The notes: generated by a model from the letters alone, not told the origin. Shown: positions 42,306 through 51,783, counted from the stretch's first letter. The stretch: DNA of 64,000 nt from Thalassobaculum sp965228445 (GCA_965228445.1 OZ245813.1:1674001-1738000); one strand, 5' to 3'. Numbers and translations are program-made.

Positions 42306-44956
42306 GCGCTGTCCTCCATCGACACCTGCACGATCGCTTCGGGTGGGATCCGGATCGTGAACCGCGAGCCGCCGCGTTGCCGGCGCGCCGCCTCAACGGT
42401 GAAGCCCATGGCGAGGGCGAACCCCTTAACGATGGCGAGACCAAGCCCAGATCCGCCGGTCCGGTCCGAGGTCTCGCCACGCGCGAACCGGTCGAAGATG
42501 CGCTGCTCGCTGCCTTGCGGGATCCCCGCCCCCCGATCCAGGACTTCAATCAGCGGCCCCCGCCGGCCCATCCGTGCGACCACCTCGATGGGCGCCTCAT
42601 GGGGAGAATACTTCACCGCATTGTCGATCAGGTTCAGGATCGCATGGTGCAGGAGCACCGCATCCGCCCGAACGAGCGGAAGATTGGGGTCGATCGTTGC
42701 CTTCAGCGTGCGGCCCTCCAGCGGCCCGGCGAGGTCCGCCACGGCCGACCCGATAGCATCGGTGAGGTCGACCGGTTGTAGATCGGGTGTGACTGCACCT
42801 TCCTCGATCCGGGTCAGATCGAGAAGATCGGACAGGAACCGATTCAACCGACGTGCTTCGCTTCGCAGCGTGTCGACAAGTTCCGCTTCCTGCCCGCCAA
42901 CTGACAGGGCCTCTGCCGCCGCCGTGACCGCCGTCAGAGGTGTCCTGAGGTCGTGGCTGAGGGAGGCAAGCAGCGCCGCGCGCAAGCTATCGCGCTGGCG
43001 CACGATCTCAATTTCTCGCATGTCGTTTTGCAGCTTCAGCCTTTCGTGGGCTAGAGCGGCTTGGTCGATCAGGCTTTCGGCGAGGGCCGCTCGCGCTCTG
43101 GGCACCGGCTCACGTCCGGGTGGGCCGCGCAAGCCGAGAACGGCGAGGGTTCCAAGCGACGTCTTCAGCGGGCGAAACTGCCAGCCGCTTGCGGTCAGAG
43201 TGTTGGTCCCGCGCCCAGCGGCTTCGCCATGCACAAACGCCCAATCAGCGGCGGCCCGGTCGACCTGTGTGAGTTCCGGGGTGGTCTTCTGACCCGAAGC
43301 CGTAACCTTTACGCCCTCGCCCGAGCCGTGAAGCACAATGGTCTGGACCGCGACGAGCGCTCGGATCTCTTCGCAGACGATCTGGGCGGTTTCCGTCCTG
43401 TCTTTCGAGGCGCCGAGCCGCGTTGCGAACCTTGCCAGCGCGGCGTTCTCACGGGCGCTTCGCATGGCGATCGCCGCCGCAGACCGCGCCCTTGCCGCGA
43501 GATGTCCCGTGATGATCGCGACCACCACAAGAAGGATGGCGGTTATGATGTTAGCCGGACTGTAGATGATGAAGGTGTGGACGGGCGGCAGAAAAAAGAA
43601 GTTGTAGGCAACCCCGGCGGCGAGCGCGGCAATAAGGCCTGCGCGGAAGCCATAGAAGCTGGCGCTGGCGATCACCGGAACCAGGTAGAGTAGGTCGATC
43701 GGGCCGCGGCCGATCCAGTCCTGCAGCAGATAGGCGACGATTGTCAGTGCCAGGACCGACGTGAGCGCCGCCGCGTCGCCGACCAAGGGTGGTCCTGGCA
43801 GATAGTGACGCCAATCGACTGCTCGACGGTGTTCGGGCAACGGAACGACATGGACGGTCACACCGCTCGCCTTGTCGATCAGATCCTTCACGATCGAGCG
43901 ACGCAGCAAAGAGAGGCCTGGACCATGACGCGAACTTCCAATGACGAGTTGGGTCGCCCGCATCTCCCGGCATTGCGCAAGTATGGCCTCCTGGACCGAT
44001 GTCGCTGCTATGGAATGAAGCGTGGCTCCCAGCGCGGAGGCGAGCGACAAGGTACTCGCTACCTGGGTCTTCTCGGCGTCGGTAAACCGCGCGGCAAACG
44101 GAGTTTCGATGTAGAGCGCCGTCATCGGCGCCTTAAGCGCATCGGCAAGCCGCTTTGCCGCCCGGACGACCTGCTCGCTGCCTACCGCTTCTGACACCGC
44201 GACAAGAATTCGCTGCCCACCGACGTACCCGTCCTTTCCCGTGACGTTCAGATGCTCCTGGATCCTTGCATCGACATAGGAGGCGGCATGGCGGAGCGCG
44301 AGTTCGCGCAGCGCCAAGAGATTCCCTTTGGAGAAAAAATGATCGAGCGCCTGACGCGCCTGGTCGGGTACATAGACTTTGCCGGTCTCGAGCCGGACGA
44401 TCAGATCCTCCGGTGGAAGGTCGATCAGTTCGACCTCGGCATTTTCGAACACCATGTCCGGCACTGTCTCGCGGACCCGCACATGGGTGAACGACCCCAC
44501 CACGTCGTTCAAACTCTCGACGTGCTGGATGTTGACCGTGGTCATCACATCGATGCCGGCGGCGAGCAGTTCCTCGATGTCCTGCCAGCGCTTTGGGTGT
44601 CGGCTACCCGGCGCGTTCGTATGGGCGAGTTCGTCGACGAGAACGATACCCGGCCGTCGCTCCAGGACGGCATCGATATCCATCTCAGTCAGAGTCTGAC
44701 CATTGTAGACGATTTCCCTGCGGGGGATCACAGGAAGCGGTGCCAGGAGGGCCTCGGTCTCCGTGCGCCCGTGGGTTTCGACGACGCCGATGACCACGTC
44801 GGCGCCGGCCTCGCGCTTCTCTGCACCTTCCAGCAACATCTCGTAGGTCTTTCCGACGCCAGGAGCGGCGCCGAGAAAGATCTTCAGGCTGCCACGCCCT
44901 TCCCGTTCCGCTTCGCGGAGCAGTGCGTCTGGGGAAGGGCGGGTTTCGGTGGTCAT
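42302..44956 (-). CDS. kdpD: KdpD potassium-responsive sensor kinase
   Basis: An 884-residue sensor kinase. The N-terminal KdpD domain has the Walker-type GAAPGVGKTYEMLLEG and the region HTNAPGSRHPKRWQDIEELL with TTVNIQHVESLN. A universal-stress-like domain (about 245-365) follows. Four membrane helices span about 395-500, then come a GAF-like domain and the kinase core with ASLSHDLRTPLTAV and GGSGLGLAIVKGF. Length and order are normal for the family. It responds to low potassium or turgor and phosphorylates KdpE. It starts ten bases after kdpC. Confidence 0.95.
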   Translation of the reverse strand: MTTETRPSPDALLREAEREGRGSLKIFLGAAPGVGKTYEMLLEGAEKREAGADVVIGVVETHGRTETEALLAPLPVIPRREIVYNGQTLTEMDIDAVLERRPGIVLVDELAHTNAPGSRHPKRWQDIEELLAAGIDVMTTVNIQHVESLNDVVGSFTHVRVRETVPDMVFENAEVELIDLPPEDLIVRLETGKVYVPDQARQALDHFFSKGNLLALRELALRHAASYVDARIQEHLNVTGKDGYVGGQRILVAVSEAVGSEQVVRAAKRLADALKAPMTALYIETPFAARFTDAEKTQVASTLSLASALGATLHSIAATSVQEAILAQCREMRATQLVIGSSRHGPGLSLLRRSIVKDLIDKASGVTVHVVPLPEHRRAVDWRHYLPGPPLVGDAAALTSVLALTIVAYLLQDWIGRGPIDLLYLVPVIASASFYGFRAGLIAALAAGVAYNFFFLPPVHTFIIYSPANIITAILLVVVAIITGHLAARARSAAAIAMRSARENAALARFATRLGASKDRTETAQIVCEEIRALVAVQTIVLHGSGEGVKVTASGQKTTPELTQVDRAAADWAFVHGEAAGRGTNTLTASGWQFRPLKTSLGTLAVLGLRGPPGREPVPRARAALAESLIDQAALAHERLKLQNDMREIEIVRQRDSLRAALLASLSHDLRTPLTAVTAAAEALSVGGQEAELVDTLRSEARRLNRFLSDLLDLTRIEEGAVTPDLQPVDLTDAIGSAVADLAGPLEGRTLKATIDPNLPLVRADAVLLHHAILNLIDNAVKYSPHEAPIEVVARMGRRGPLIEVLDRGAGIPQGSEQRIFDRFARGETSDRTGGSGLGLAIVKGFALAMGFTVEAARRQRGGSRFTIRIPPEAIVQVSMEDSA

Positions 44957-44965
44957 GCGAACACC

Positions 44966-45544
44966 TTATTTTTTGGCCGTGGGAGCGGCCAGTTCGGCAT
45001 CAAGCATCAGGTTGAGTTCGAGGACGTTCACGATGCGGCCGTCCGTCAAGCTTCCTCCCGGTGCATAGGCAAGCCGCCGGATGTAACCGGCCACGGCCGA
45101 CGGTGCGACACCCCGCGCTTTTGCGACCCGCGGCGCCTGGAACAAGGCGCCGTCGAGCGAGATATGCGGATCGAGACCGGCGCCCGACGCGGTCACGAGG
45201 TCGGCGGGGATCGGCCGCTCCTCGGTCGCACCGCCATGGGCAGCGATCAGTCTGGCGGCCCGCTCCGCCAAATCCGGGTTCGCCGGAGAGAGGTTCGAGC
45301 CGCCTGCGCCTGCCGCGTCGTAGTCCACCGCCGACGGACGGGGCCAGATGTACTCCGGCGCGGTGAACGCCTGCGCGATCAGGCGGCTGCCGATGATCTC
45401 GCCGTGCTCGTTGATGATGAGCGACCCGTTTGCAGTGGCGGGCGTTATCACATGCGCCAACCCAAGAACGACGGCGGTGTAGCCCGCAACGCAGATGGCC
45501 ATGGTCGCTCCGGTGACACGCAGGCCGGAAAGAAGGTCGGACAT
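44966..45544 (-). CDS. kdpC: KdpC subunit of potassium-transporting ATPase
   Basis: A 192-residue subunit with one N-terminal membrane helix (about 12-35) and a periplasmic domain. Typical family segments include GSLIINEHGEIIGSRLIAQAF, YIWPRPSAVDYDAAGAGGSN and PADLVTASGAGLDPHISLDGA, then AYAPGGSLTDGRIVNVLELNL. KdpC helps assembly of the KdpFABC pump at the inner membrane. It lies 24 bases after kdpA. Confidence 0.96.
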   Translation of the reverse strand: MSDLLSGLRVTGATMAICVAGYTAVVLGLAHVITPATANGSLIINEHGEIIGSRLIAQAFTAPEYIWPRPSAVDYDAAGAGGSNLSPANPDLAERAARLIAAHGGATEERPIPADLVTASGAGLDPHISLDGALFQAPRVAKARGVAPSAVAGYIRRLAYAPGGSLTDGRIVNVLELNLMLDAELAAPTAKK

Positions 45545-45568
45545 ATGTGCTTCTCCTAGGCCAGCCGC

Positions 45569-47230
45569 TCAAGGCAGCGAGAAGTGTTCGGCGAGCGGCC
45601 CAAGCGCCGCAGCCGGAAAGAAAGTGAGCGCACCGAAGATGATGACGGTCAGCCCCAGCATGGTGGCAAAGGTGGCGTCTTCGACACCAAGCGTACCGGA
45701 GCTCTCGGCTGCACGCCGTTTCGCCATCAGGCTGCCGACAATCGCAAAGGGTAGAATGATGGGCAGGTAGCGGCCGAGCAGCATCACGAGACCCGTCGCG
45801 ATGTTCCAGGGTCCGGTGCCGTCGCCAAGGCCCTCGAAGCCGGAACCGTTGTTGGCAGCCGCCGAAGAGAACTCATAGAGGATTTCCGAAAACCCATGGG
45901 CGCCAGGATCCTGGACCGTCGCCTGACCCAGAGCGGTCGCAGCGAAGAGCGCCGTACCGCCGAGGATCAGAACCGCGTGAGCTAAGAGGGCGAGCACGGC
46001 GAACCGCACCTCCTTCGCCTCGATCTTGTGGCCGAGATACTCGGGAGTTCGCCCAACCATCATGCCCGCGACAAAGACCGCGACCACGATGTAGAGGAAC
46101 ATGTTGATCATACCCACGCCGACGCCGCCGAAGGTGGCGTTGAGCCACATGCCCGCCATCGGCATGAGCCCGGTGAGCGGGTTGAGGCTGTCATGCATCG
46201 CGCCGACCGACCCGTTGGAAGTCGATGTGGTCAGGACAGCCCAGAGCGGGCCCGTCGTGGCGCCGAGGCGCAACTCCTTGCCTTCGAGGTTGCCGGTCTC
46301 CTCCGACACGGGAAGATTTGCGAAAGCAGGCGTCGGCGCGCTCTCGAAGACGACCGATCCCGCGATTTTCACCAGGATGAACACCGTCATCACGGCGAAG
46401 ACCACCGTCGCGTGCCGCATCCGTGAGATGATCCGCCCGAACATCCACACGCAGGCCATCGGGATCAGCAGGATCGCGATCATGGATAGCGCGTTGGTCC
46501 AGAAGGTCGGGTTTTCCAGTGGATGGGTGGCATTGGGGCCGAAGAAGCCGCCTCCGTTGGTGCCGAGTTGTTTGATGCTCAGGAATGCCGCCACCGGACC
46601 GCGGGCGATGGTTTGCATCGCTCCCTCGAGCGTCGTCGCCGTGGCACTCCCCTCCAGCGTCATCGGCATCCCACCGAGCACCATGAGCAGCGCCACGACC
46701 ACCGCCGCCGGCAGAAGCACGAGGAAGCAAGCACGCTGCACATCGACCAAGAAATTTCCGAGGGTCGCACGGCCGGCGATACCCCGCGCCAGCGCCGCCA
46801 GCGCGGCAATGCCGGTCCCGGCCGACACGAACTGGAGCCACATGAGCCCGGCGAGCTGGCTGAGATAGCTCATCGACGCCTCGCCCGAGTAGTGCTGCAG
46901 GTTTGTATTCGTGGTGAAGGAGGCCGCCGTGTTGAAAACCAGGGTCGGGTCGAGCGCGCCCCTCGCGTCTGGATTGAGAGGCAGCCACTGCTGCAGCGCG
47001 AGAATCGCGAAGGTCACCGTGAACATGATGGCGTTGAAGACGAGCAGCGTTGCCAGATACCGCTTCCAGTCCTGGTCTTCCGATGAGCCGCCGATCGCCT
47101 TGAACAGACCGGTCCAGCGATCTCCAGTGCCGGACGATGGGTCCATTGCCCATTTCATATAGGCGCCGAACGGAACCGACAGCAGCGCTGTCCCGCCGAC
47201 GACGAGGATGATGACGAGAGACTGGTCCAT
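45569..47230 (-). CDS. kdpA: KdpA potassium-binding channel-like subunit
   Basis: A 553-residue membrane subunit that selects and moves potassium. The four pore loops typical of the Trk/Ktr/KdpA superfamily are visible as TTNTNLQHY, GTNGGGFFGPNATHP, TSNGSVGAM and AANNGSGFEG. Ten or so membrane helices are present. It is preceded at four bases by a small membrane ORF and followed by kdpC. In this locus kdpA comes after kdpB, the reverse of the textbook order. Confidence 0.96.
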   Translation of the reverse strand: MDQSLVIILVVGGTALLSVPFGAYMKWAMDPSSGTGDRWTGLFKAIGGSSEDQDWKRYLATLLVFNAIMFTVTFAILALQQWLPLNPDARGALDPTLVFNTAASFTTNTNLQHYSGEASMSYLSQLAGLMWLQFVSAGTGIAALAALARGIAGRATLGNFLVDVQRACFLVLLPAAVVVALLMVLGGMPMTLEGSATATTLEGAMQTIARGPVAAFLSIKQLGTNGGGFFGPNATHPLENPTFWTNALSMIAILLIPMACVWMFGRIISRMRHATVVFAVMTVFILVKIAGSVVFESAPTPAFANLPVSEETGNLEGKELRLGATTGPLWAVLTTSTSNGSVGAMHDSLNPLTGLMPMAGMWLNATFGGVGVGMINMFLYIVVAVFVAGMMVGRTPEYLGHKIEAKEVRFAVLALLAHAVLILGGTALFAATALGQATVQDPGAHGFSEILYEFSSAAANNGSGFEGLGDGTGPWNIATGLVMLLGRYLPIILPFAIVGSLMAKRRAAESSGTLGVEDATFATMLGLTVIIFGALTFFPAAALGPLAEHFSLP

Positions 47231-47234
47231 GGCG

Positions 47235-47315
47235 TCAGTCCTTGAAGAGCCGTGACACGGCGCCGATCAGGCCGGCGAACACCAGAAGTCCCAGCACATA
47301 TGTGAGAAGGATCAT
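47235..47315 (-). CDS. Small single-helix membrane protein between kdpB and kdpA (second KdpF-like)
   Basis: A 26-residue ORF, MILLTYVLGLLVFAGLIGAV followed by SRLFKD. It has one membrane helix and a positively charged end, with GGAG seven bases before its ATG. It lies 14 bases after the kdpB stop and four bases before the kdpA start. It lacks the PERF ending of KdpF, which is encoded separately upstream of kdpB. It may be a second small regulatory subunit of the pump, or a leader that couples kdpB to kdpA translation. Nothing is proved beyond the coding potential and position. Confidence 0.6.
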   Translation of the reverse strand: MILLTYVLGLLVFAGLIGAVSRLFKD

Positions 47316-47329
47316 GTCGTGTCTCCAGG

Positions 47330-49342
47330 TCACGCGAGGCCGAGGCTCGAGACAGCCAGGTCGATGAGCTTGATGCCGACAAAGGGCGCGATCAGTCCGC
47401 CCGCCCCGTAGATACCGAGATTGCGGATGAGCTGTCTGGCGGCACTCTGCGGGCGATAGGTCACGCCGCGCAGCGCCAGAGGCACCAGAAGCGGAATGAT
47501 GATCGCGTTGAAGATCAGCGCCGACAGGATCGCGCTTTCGGGACTGGCCAGATCCATGACGTTCAGCGCACCGAGGCCCGGGTAGAGCGCCACGAAGATC
47601 GCCGGGAGGATCGCGAAATACTTCGCAACGTCGTTCGAGATCGAGAACGTGGTGAGCGCGCCTCGTGTCATCAGGAGTTGCTTGCCGATCCCCACAACCT
47701 CGATCAGCTTTGTCGGGTTGTTGTCGAGATCGACCATGTTGCCGGCTTCCCGCGCCGCCTGGGTACCGGTGTTCATCGCCACGCCGACATCGGACTGCGC
47801 GAGCGCAGGCGCGTCGTTCGTCCCGTCACCGCACATGGCGACCAGCTTGCCGCCGGCCTGCTCCCTACGGATCAGACCGAGCTTGTCCTCCGGCGTCGCC
47901 TCGGCGAGGAAATCATCCACTCCGGCCTCGGCCGCGATGGCCGCCGCGGTCAGCGGGTTGTCGCCCGTGATCATCACCGTGCGGATGCCCATGCGGCGCA
48001 GCTCGGCGAAGCGTTCCTTGATGCCAGATTTGACGATGTCCTTGAGGTGGATCGCTCCCAGCAACCGGTTGTCATCGGCCACGGCGAGCGGCGTGCCGCC
48101 GGCGCGCGCGATCCGGTCGGTCAGAGACTTCAACTCGCGCACCGCTGAAGCCTCGAAGGAATGCAGGTTGAGGATCGCGTCGACGGCGCCCTTGCGGACC
48201 TTCCGGGCGCCGATGTCGAGCCCACTCACCCGCGTCTGCGCCGTGAAGGCGACCACTTCGCTGCCGTCCGGTGCTGCGGCGCCCTTGCCGGCCAGCTCGA
48301 CGATCGAACGACCCTCAGGCGTCCCGTCTCCAAGCGAGGAGAGCCGCGCGGCCTCGATCAGTTCGGCCTCATGAATGCCGGAAAGGGCCAGAAACTCGGT
48401 CGCCTGCCGGTCGCCCAGGGTGATCGTCCCGGTCTTGTCCAGAAGCAGCGTATCGATGTCGCCTGCTGCCTCGACCGCCCGACCCGATTTCGCCAGCACG
48501 TTGAACCGGATCAGCCGGTCCATCCCCGCGATGCCGATGGCGGACAGGAGTGCCGAGATGGTCGTCGGGATCAGCGCGACGAAGAGCGCTATCAAGACAA
48601 TGACCGCGATCGATCCGCCCGCGTAGGCAGCGAAGGCAGGCAGCGTGCCCACGGCGACAAGGAAGATCAGCGTCAGCCCGGTCAGCAACACCGTGAGCGC
48701 GACTTCATTCGGCGTCTTGGCGCGTGTGGCGCCTTCGACGAGCGCGATCATCCGGTCGAGGAAACCCGTGCCGGGCTCGGCCGTCACCCTCACCTTGATC
48801 CAGTCGGAGATCACCCGGGTGCCGGCGGTCACGGCCGAGCGGTCGCCGCCCGCCTCGCGGATCACCGGGGCGCTCTCACCCGTGATCGCCGCCTCGTTGA
48901 CCGATGCCACGCCCTCGATGACTTCGCCATCCGCCGGGATCAGGTCACCCCTCTCGACGAGCACGATGTCTCCCCTGTGAAGCTCGCTTGCCGGGACGTC
49001 CTGTTGGCTCTCGCCCTTAATCCGCTTGCCCCTGAGCTCAGCTTTGGTCGAGCGGAGCGCCGCCGCCTGTGCCTTGCCCCGCCCCTCCGCCAGTGCCTCG
49101 GCGAAGGTGCCGAAGAGGACGGTGAGCCAGAGCCAGAACACGATCTGCATTGGGAAGAGGACGTCGTCCCCGGTGATCGCCATGCGCAGGAGCAGCACCG
49201 TCGCCAAGAGCGCAACGACTGCGGTTGCGAACATGACCGGGTTACGGACGAGCAGTCGCGGATGCAGTTTCGCAAAGCTCTGCCCAAGCGCCGGACCGAG
49301 AAGTTCGGCGGCGAAGATCGACTGTGTGGGTTGGTGTGCCAT
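47330..49342 (-). CDS. kdpB: KdpB catalytic P-type ATPase subunit
   Basis: A 670-residue P-type ATPase. The phosphorylation site is DKTGTITLG, with TGES in the actuator loop (AAITGESAPVIRE) and the hinge MCGDGTNDAPALAQSDVGVAMN. Membrane helices lie at about 35-85, 215-270 and 575-668. It hydrolyses ATP to drive potassium uptake through KdpA. GAGGGG overlaps the stop of kdpF just before its start. It is unusual in being the first large gene of the locus. Confidence 0.96.
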   Translation of the reverse strand: MAHQPTQSIFAAELLGPALGQSFAKLHPRLLVRNPVMFATAVVALLATVLLLRMAITGDDVLFPMQIVFWLWLTVLFGTFAEALAEGRGKAQAAALRSTKAELRGKRIKGESQQDVPASELHRGDIVLVERGDLIPADGEVIEGVASVNEAAITGESAPVIREAGGDRSAVTAGTRVISDWIKVRVTAEPGTGFLDRMIALVEGATRAKTPNEVALTVLLTGLTLIFLVAVGTLPAFAAYAGGSIAVIVLIALFVALIPTTISALLSAIGIAGMDRLIRFNVLAKSGRAVEAAGDIDTLLLDKTGTITLGDRQATEFLALSGIHEAELIEAARLSSLGDGTPEGRSIVELAGKGAAAPDGSEVVAFTAQTRVSGLDIGARKVRKGAVDAILNLHSFEASAVRELKSLTDRIARAGGTPLAVADDNRLLGAIHLKDIVKSGIKERFAELRRMGIRTVMITGDNPLTAAAIAAEAGVDDFLAEATPEDKLGLIRREQAGGKLVAMCGDGTNDAPALAQSDVGVAMNTGTQAAREAGNMVDLDNNPTKLIEVVGIGKQLLMTRGALTTFSISNDVAKYFAILPAIFVALYPGLGALNVMDLASPESAILSALIFNAIIIPLLVPLALRGVTYRPQSAARQLIRNLGIYGAGGLIAPFVGIKLIDLAVSSLGLA

Positions 49343-49352
49343 GACGCGCCCC

Positions 49353-49442
49353 TCAGAACCGCTCGGGCCGGATCAGCACGGCCAGGAGATAGACGAGCAG
49401 CGCCAAGGCGACGATGCCGCCGAGGACCAGATCGAAGCCCAT
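49353..49442 (-). CDS. kdpF: KdpF small subunit of potassium ATPase
   Basis: A 29-residue membrane peptide ending YLLAVLIRPERF, the classic KdpF C-terminus, with one hydrophobic helix from about residue 4 to 24. It stops ten bases before kdpB; an AGAGAC-rich sequence and CTGGAG lie upstream of its ATG. It stabilises the KdpFABC complex in other bacteria. It begins the kdp operon. Confidence 0.85.
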   Translation of the reverse strand: MGFDLVLGGIVALALLVYLLAVLIRPERF

Positions 49443-49526
49443 ATGGTGAATTCTCCAGAGACAGAAGAGTTCTCTGTATCTGCGCCGGAGCGTCATAAGG
49501 GCTCCATGCGAACCTCAGCACCCGGC

Positions 49527-49544
49527 CATAAGAAAGTCGTAAAA
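49527..49544 (-). promoter_or_regulatory. Possible KdpE box
   Basis: Read on the minus strand, CTTTTACGACTTTCTTATG holds two T-rich half-sites (TTTTACG and TTTCTTAT) about nine bases apart, roughly 90 bases before kdpF. This recalls direct-repeat KdpE sites rich in TTTA. The match is loose. Confidence 0.2.
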
Positions 49545-49830
49545 GCGAGGGCTTGCGAAGACGGGAAGGGAGCGCCGAAACGGTCGGAGATGATGCTCTG
49601 TTCGGGCTCGCATGACGTTCGAAGGGTAGGAGATTGTGGCCTCTCATTCCCTCCCCGGGTCGCGTATGAGGCCAGCCCGCGACCGTCTAAATCAGGTGCG
49701 TCGCCAATGACGGAATGAAGTCGAAGTAGTCATCGCTCTGCGATTGAGTTCGGGATCGGCGAGGACAGGATCGCTGCGCTCAAACGGATCGATCCTTGGC
49801 GGCCGTGCTACTTCGCACCGCCAACTGACT

Positions 49831-49861
49831 AAAGAAAAGGTGCACATCCCATGTGATGTGC
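49831..49861 (-). terminator. Rho-independent terminator of the GntR gene
   Basis: On the minus strand, GCACATC-N6-GATGTGC forms a seven-base stem, followed by ACC and then TTTTCTTT. It begins five bases after the gntR stop, a textbook position. Confidence 0.7.
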
Positions 49862-49865
49862 TTCC

Positions 49866-50612
49866 TCAGGTATCTCGGGAGACGTCTTCCGGCGAGGCAC
49901 CCTGCCCGAGACGGGACAGGTTGATGCCGACACGTTCGGCCGAATGCGTGAGAAGCTGGCGGGCGGCGCGTTCTGCACGGGCTTGGCTACGCTGGGTGAT
50001 GGCTTCCAGCAGCTGACGCCAGTCGGCCGCGGACTGACGCCTGTCATCAGCGGTCAGGAAGCTGACCGCCCGACCACGAATCAGCTGCCACGTCCCCATC
50101 CCGGCCAGGCGTTCATAAAGCTCCGGAAGTCGCTGATTTCCCGAATACTGGACCAGCAGGTTCTGGGCACGGATGGACTGATTGGAGAAGGTCTGGGGAT
50201 CCGCGTGCGCGTCGGTCGCTGTGCGTTCCAGGTCCGCCACCGCCTTATCCAGTTCGGCCAGCATCACCGGGTCGTTCAAGCGTGCGCATCGCCCGGCGGC
50301 GACCCCGAGAAGAGCGGCGCGGATCTCAAAGATATAGCTGACATCGGCCTGGGAGTATTCGGCCACTCTGGCGCCGGAGCGCGGGATGCGGACCACGTAG
50401 CCCTGCTTCTCGAGCTCGATCAGCGCCTCGCGCACGGTCGCCCGACTGACCGCATGCTGCTGCGCCAGGGCCTCCTCCTTCAGCCGGTCTCCGGGCGCCA
50501 GTTTGCCGGTCATCACCTCCGCCAGCACGATATCGGCAAGCTGGGCCGGAAGGGACTTGGCGGACTTTCCAAGCGGGACCGCGCTCACCTGATTCTGTTC
50601 CTGTCTTTCCAT
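49866..50612 (-). CDS. GntR-family regulator, FCD/FadR subgroup
   Basis: A 248-residue regulator. The winged helix-turn-helix (about 20-85) has LPAQLADIVLAEVMTGKLAPGDRLKEEALAQ and SRATVREALIELEKQGYV. The C-terminal FCD helical domain (about 90-230) includes FEIRAALLGVAAGRCA and likely metal- or acid-binding residues. The start ATG at 50612 follows an in-frame GTG by three bases. It diverges from a TauD-type gene with a perfect ATTGTC-A-GACAAT palindrome between, and so should repress the dioxygenase-transporter unit until a carboxylate effector is present. Confidence 0.92.
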   Translation of the reverse strand: MERQEQNQVSAVPLGKSAKSLPAQLADIVLAEVMTGKLAPGDRLKEEALAQQHAVSRATVREALIELEKQGYVVRIPRSGARVAEYSQADVSYIFEIRAALLGVAAGRCARLNDPVMLAELDKAVADLERTATDAHADPQTFSNQSIRAQNLLVQYSGNQRLPELYERLAGMGTWQLIRGRAVSFLTADDRRQSAADWRQLLEAITQRSQARAERAARQLLTHSAERVGINLSRLGQGASPEDVSRDT

Positions 50613-50793
50613 CACTCGTTCTGCCTGGACGGCGGTGCCCCATAGCGTCCGGCCGGTTCACCTGCCCTCCGATGGGTGAGGAGAGTGCCCCGGCTGGTGG
50701 CGACACATGCTCCCGACCACAACCACTTTTAGGCATTTAGCAGCCACATCGGCAAGGCGAAAGCACCGCTGTGGACCCGATTTAGAATCAATA

Positions 50794-50806
50794 TTGTCAG
50801 ACAATC
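50794..50806. promoter_or_regulatory. GntR operator
   Basis: ATTGTC-A-GACAAT, a perfect palindrome with six-base arms, in the form known for FadR-type GntR regulators (TTGTCNGACAA). It lies 54 bases upstream of the TauD-type start. Confidence 0.7.
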
Positions 50807-50859
50807 GACAGTCGGGTACTGATTCGAAAAGCAAGAAATTCAAAACCTGAGGGATGGAA

Positions 50860-51783
50860 ATGGATGAGCTGAAAATCACCCCGTTGGGGTTCGCCGCAGG
50901 CGCCCAGGTGACCGGCGTTAATCTCAGTGCGCCGCTGTCTTCTTCGGATCGGGAAACGATCCACGCCGCCTGGCTGAAGCATCTGGTTCTGGTGTTTCCC
51001 GAACAGGATCTAAGCCCGACGGAGCAGATTCGCTTCTCGGAGGATTTCGGCGACCTTGACCCCCAGACCAGCCAGGCCGCCTCCACCTTGCACCCGGATC
51101 ACAACCAGATCCTGGTGCTGTCGAACAAGATGGTCGGCGGAAAAAAGTCGGGCACCCACAATTCGGGCCGCAACTGGCACACCGACCTCAGCTACACGCT
51201 GCGCCCGGCCAAGGGCGCCACCCTGCACTGCCTCGAGAAGCCGCCGGTCGGGGGCGACACCATGTTCGCCAATCTCTATCTCGCCTACGACACCCTCGGG
51301 CAGCGCATCAAGGATCTGCTCGAAGGCCTCGAGGCGGTTCATGACGTCACCCTGATCCGCGGGCTGGATCAGCGTGAGCCCGAGGTCATCGCCGAGATGA
51401 AGCAGCGCAATCCTCCGGTCATCCACCCGGTCATCCGAGTGCATCCGGAGACCGGCCGAAAGTCCTACATGGTCGGCGAGCGGATCCGCGGCTTCGTTGG
51501 CATGAGCGACGAGGAAAGCCAGGCACTCAAGGACCTGCTGAACCGTCACGCGGCCTCTCCGGAGTTCATCTATCGCCACCGCTGGAGCCTCGGCGACGTG
51601 GTGATGTGGGACAACCGCTGCACCTGCCACGTCGCCCTCGGCGATTTCGATCAGACCAGGCCACGGGTGATGCACCGATGCTCGCTCGAAGGTGAGCAGG
51701 AGACCGGTCGCTTCGTCGAGCGTGGCAATACCGGCGTCACCGACCGTGCCGCCATGGTCCAGGCCGTTGCCGCCGTTTCCTGA
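50860..51783 (+). CDS. TauD/TfdA-family alpha-ketoglutarate-dependent dioxygenase
   Basis: A 307-residue Fe(II) and 2-oxoglutarate dioxygenase. The metal-binding HxD is in NWHTDLSY and the distal His in VMHRCSLEG, with Arg nearby for 2-oxoglutarate. The N-terminus reads LKITPLGFAAGAQVTGVNLS, typical of TauD/TfdA. The start at 50860 was chosen because GAGGG is six to seven bases before it, whereas the ATG at 50854 touches the RBS. Family members cleave taurine, 2,4-D and similar compounds; which one is not known. It is followed by the tripartite transporter genes. Confidence 0.92.
   Translation: MDELKITPLGFAAGAQVTGVNLSAPLSSSDRETIHAAWLKHLVLVFPEQDLSPTEQIRFSEDFGDLDPQTSQAASTLHPDHNQILVLSNKMVGGKKSGTHNSGRNWHTDLSYTLRPAKGATLHCLEKPPVGGDTMFANLYLAYDTLGQRIKDLLEGLEAVHDVTLIRGLDQREPEVIAEMKQRNPPVIHPVIRVHPETGRKSYMVGERIRGFVGMSDEESQALKDLLNRHAASPEFIYRHRWSLGDVVMWDNRCTCHVALGDFDQTRPRVMHRCSLEGEQETGRFVERGNTGVTDRAAMVQAVAAVS

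Larger units (their letters stand above)
49443..49865. other. Divergence-free spacer upstream of kdpF
   Basis: About 420 bases with no convincing gene on either strand. Its left end must carry the kdp promoter. The right end holds the terminator of the GntR gene (49831-49861), which is read in the same direction as kdp. Confidence 0.5.

Noticed and set aside
49744..50016. Short plus-strand frame near the end of gntR
   Set aside because: It crosses the gntR terminator and is antisense to the gntR coding end; no ribosome site.
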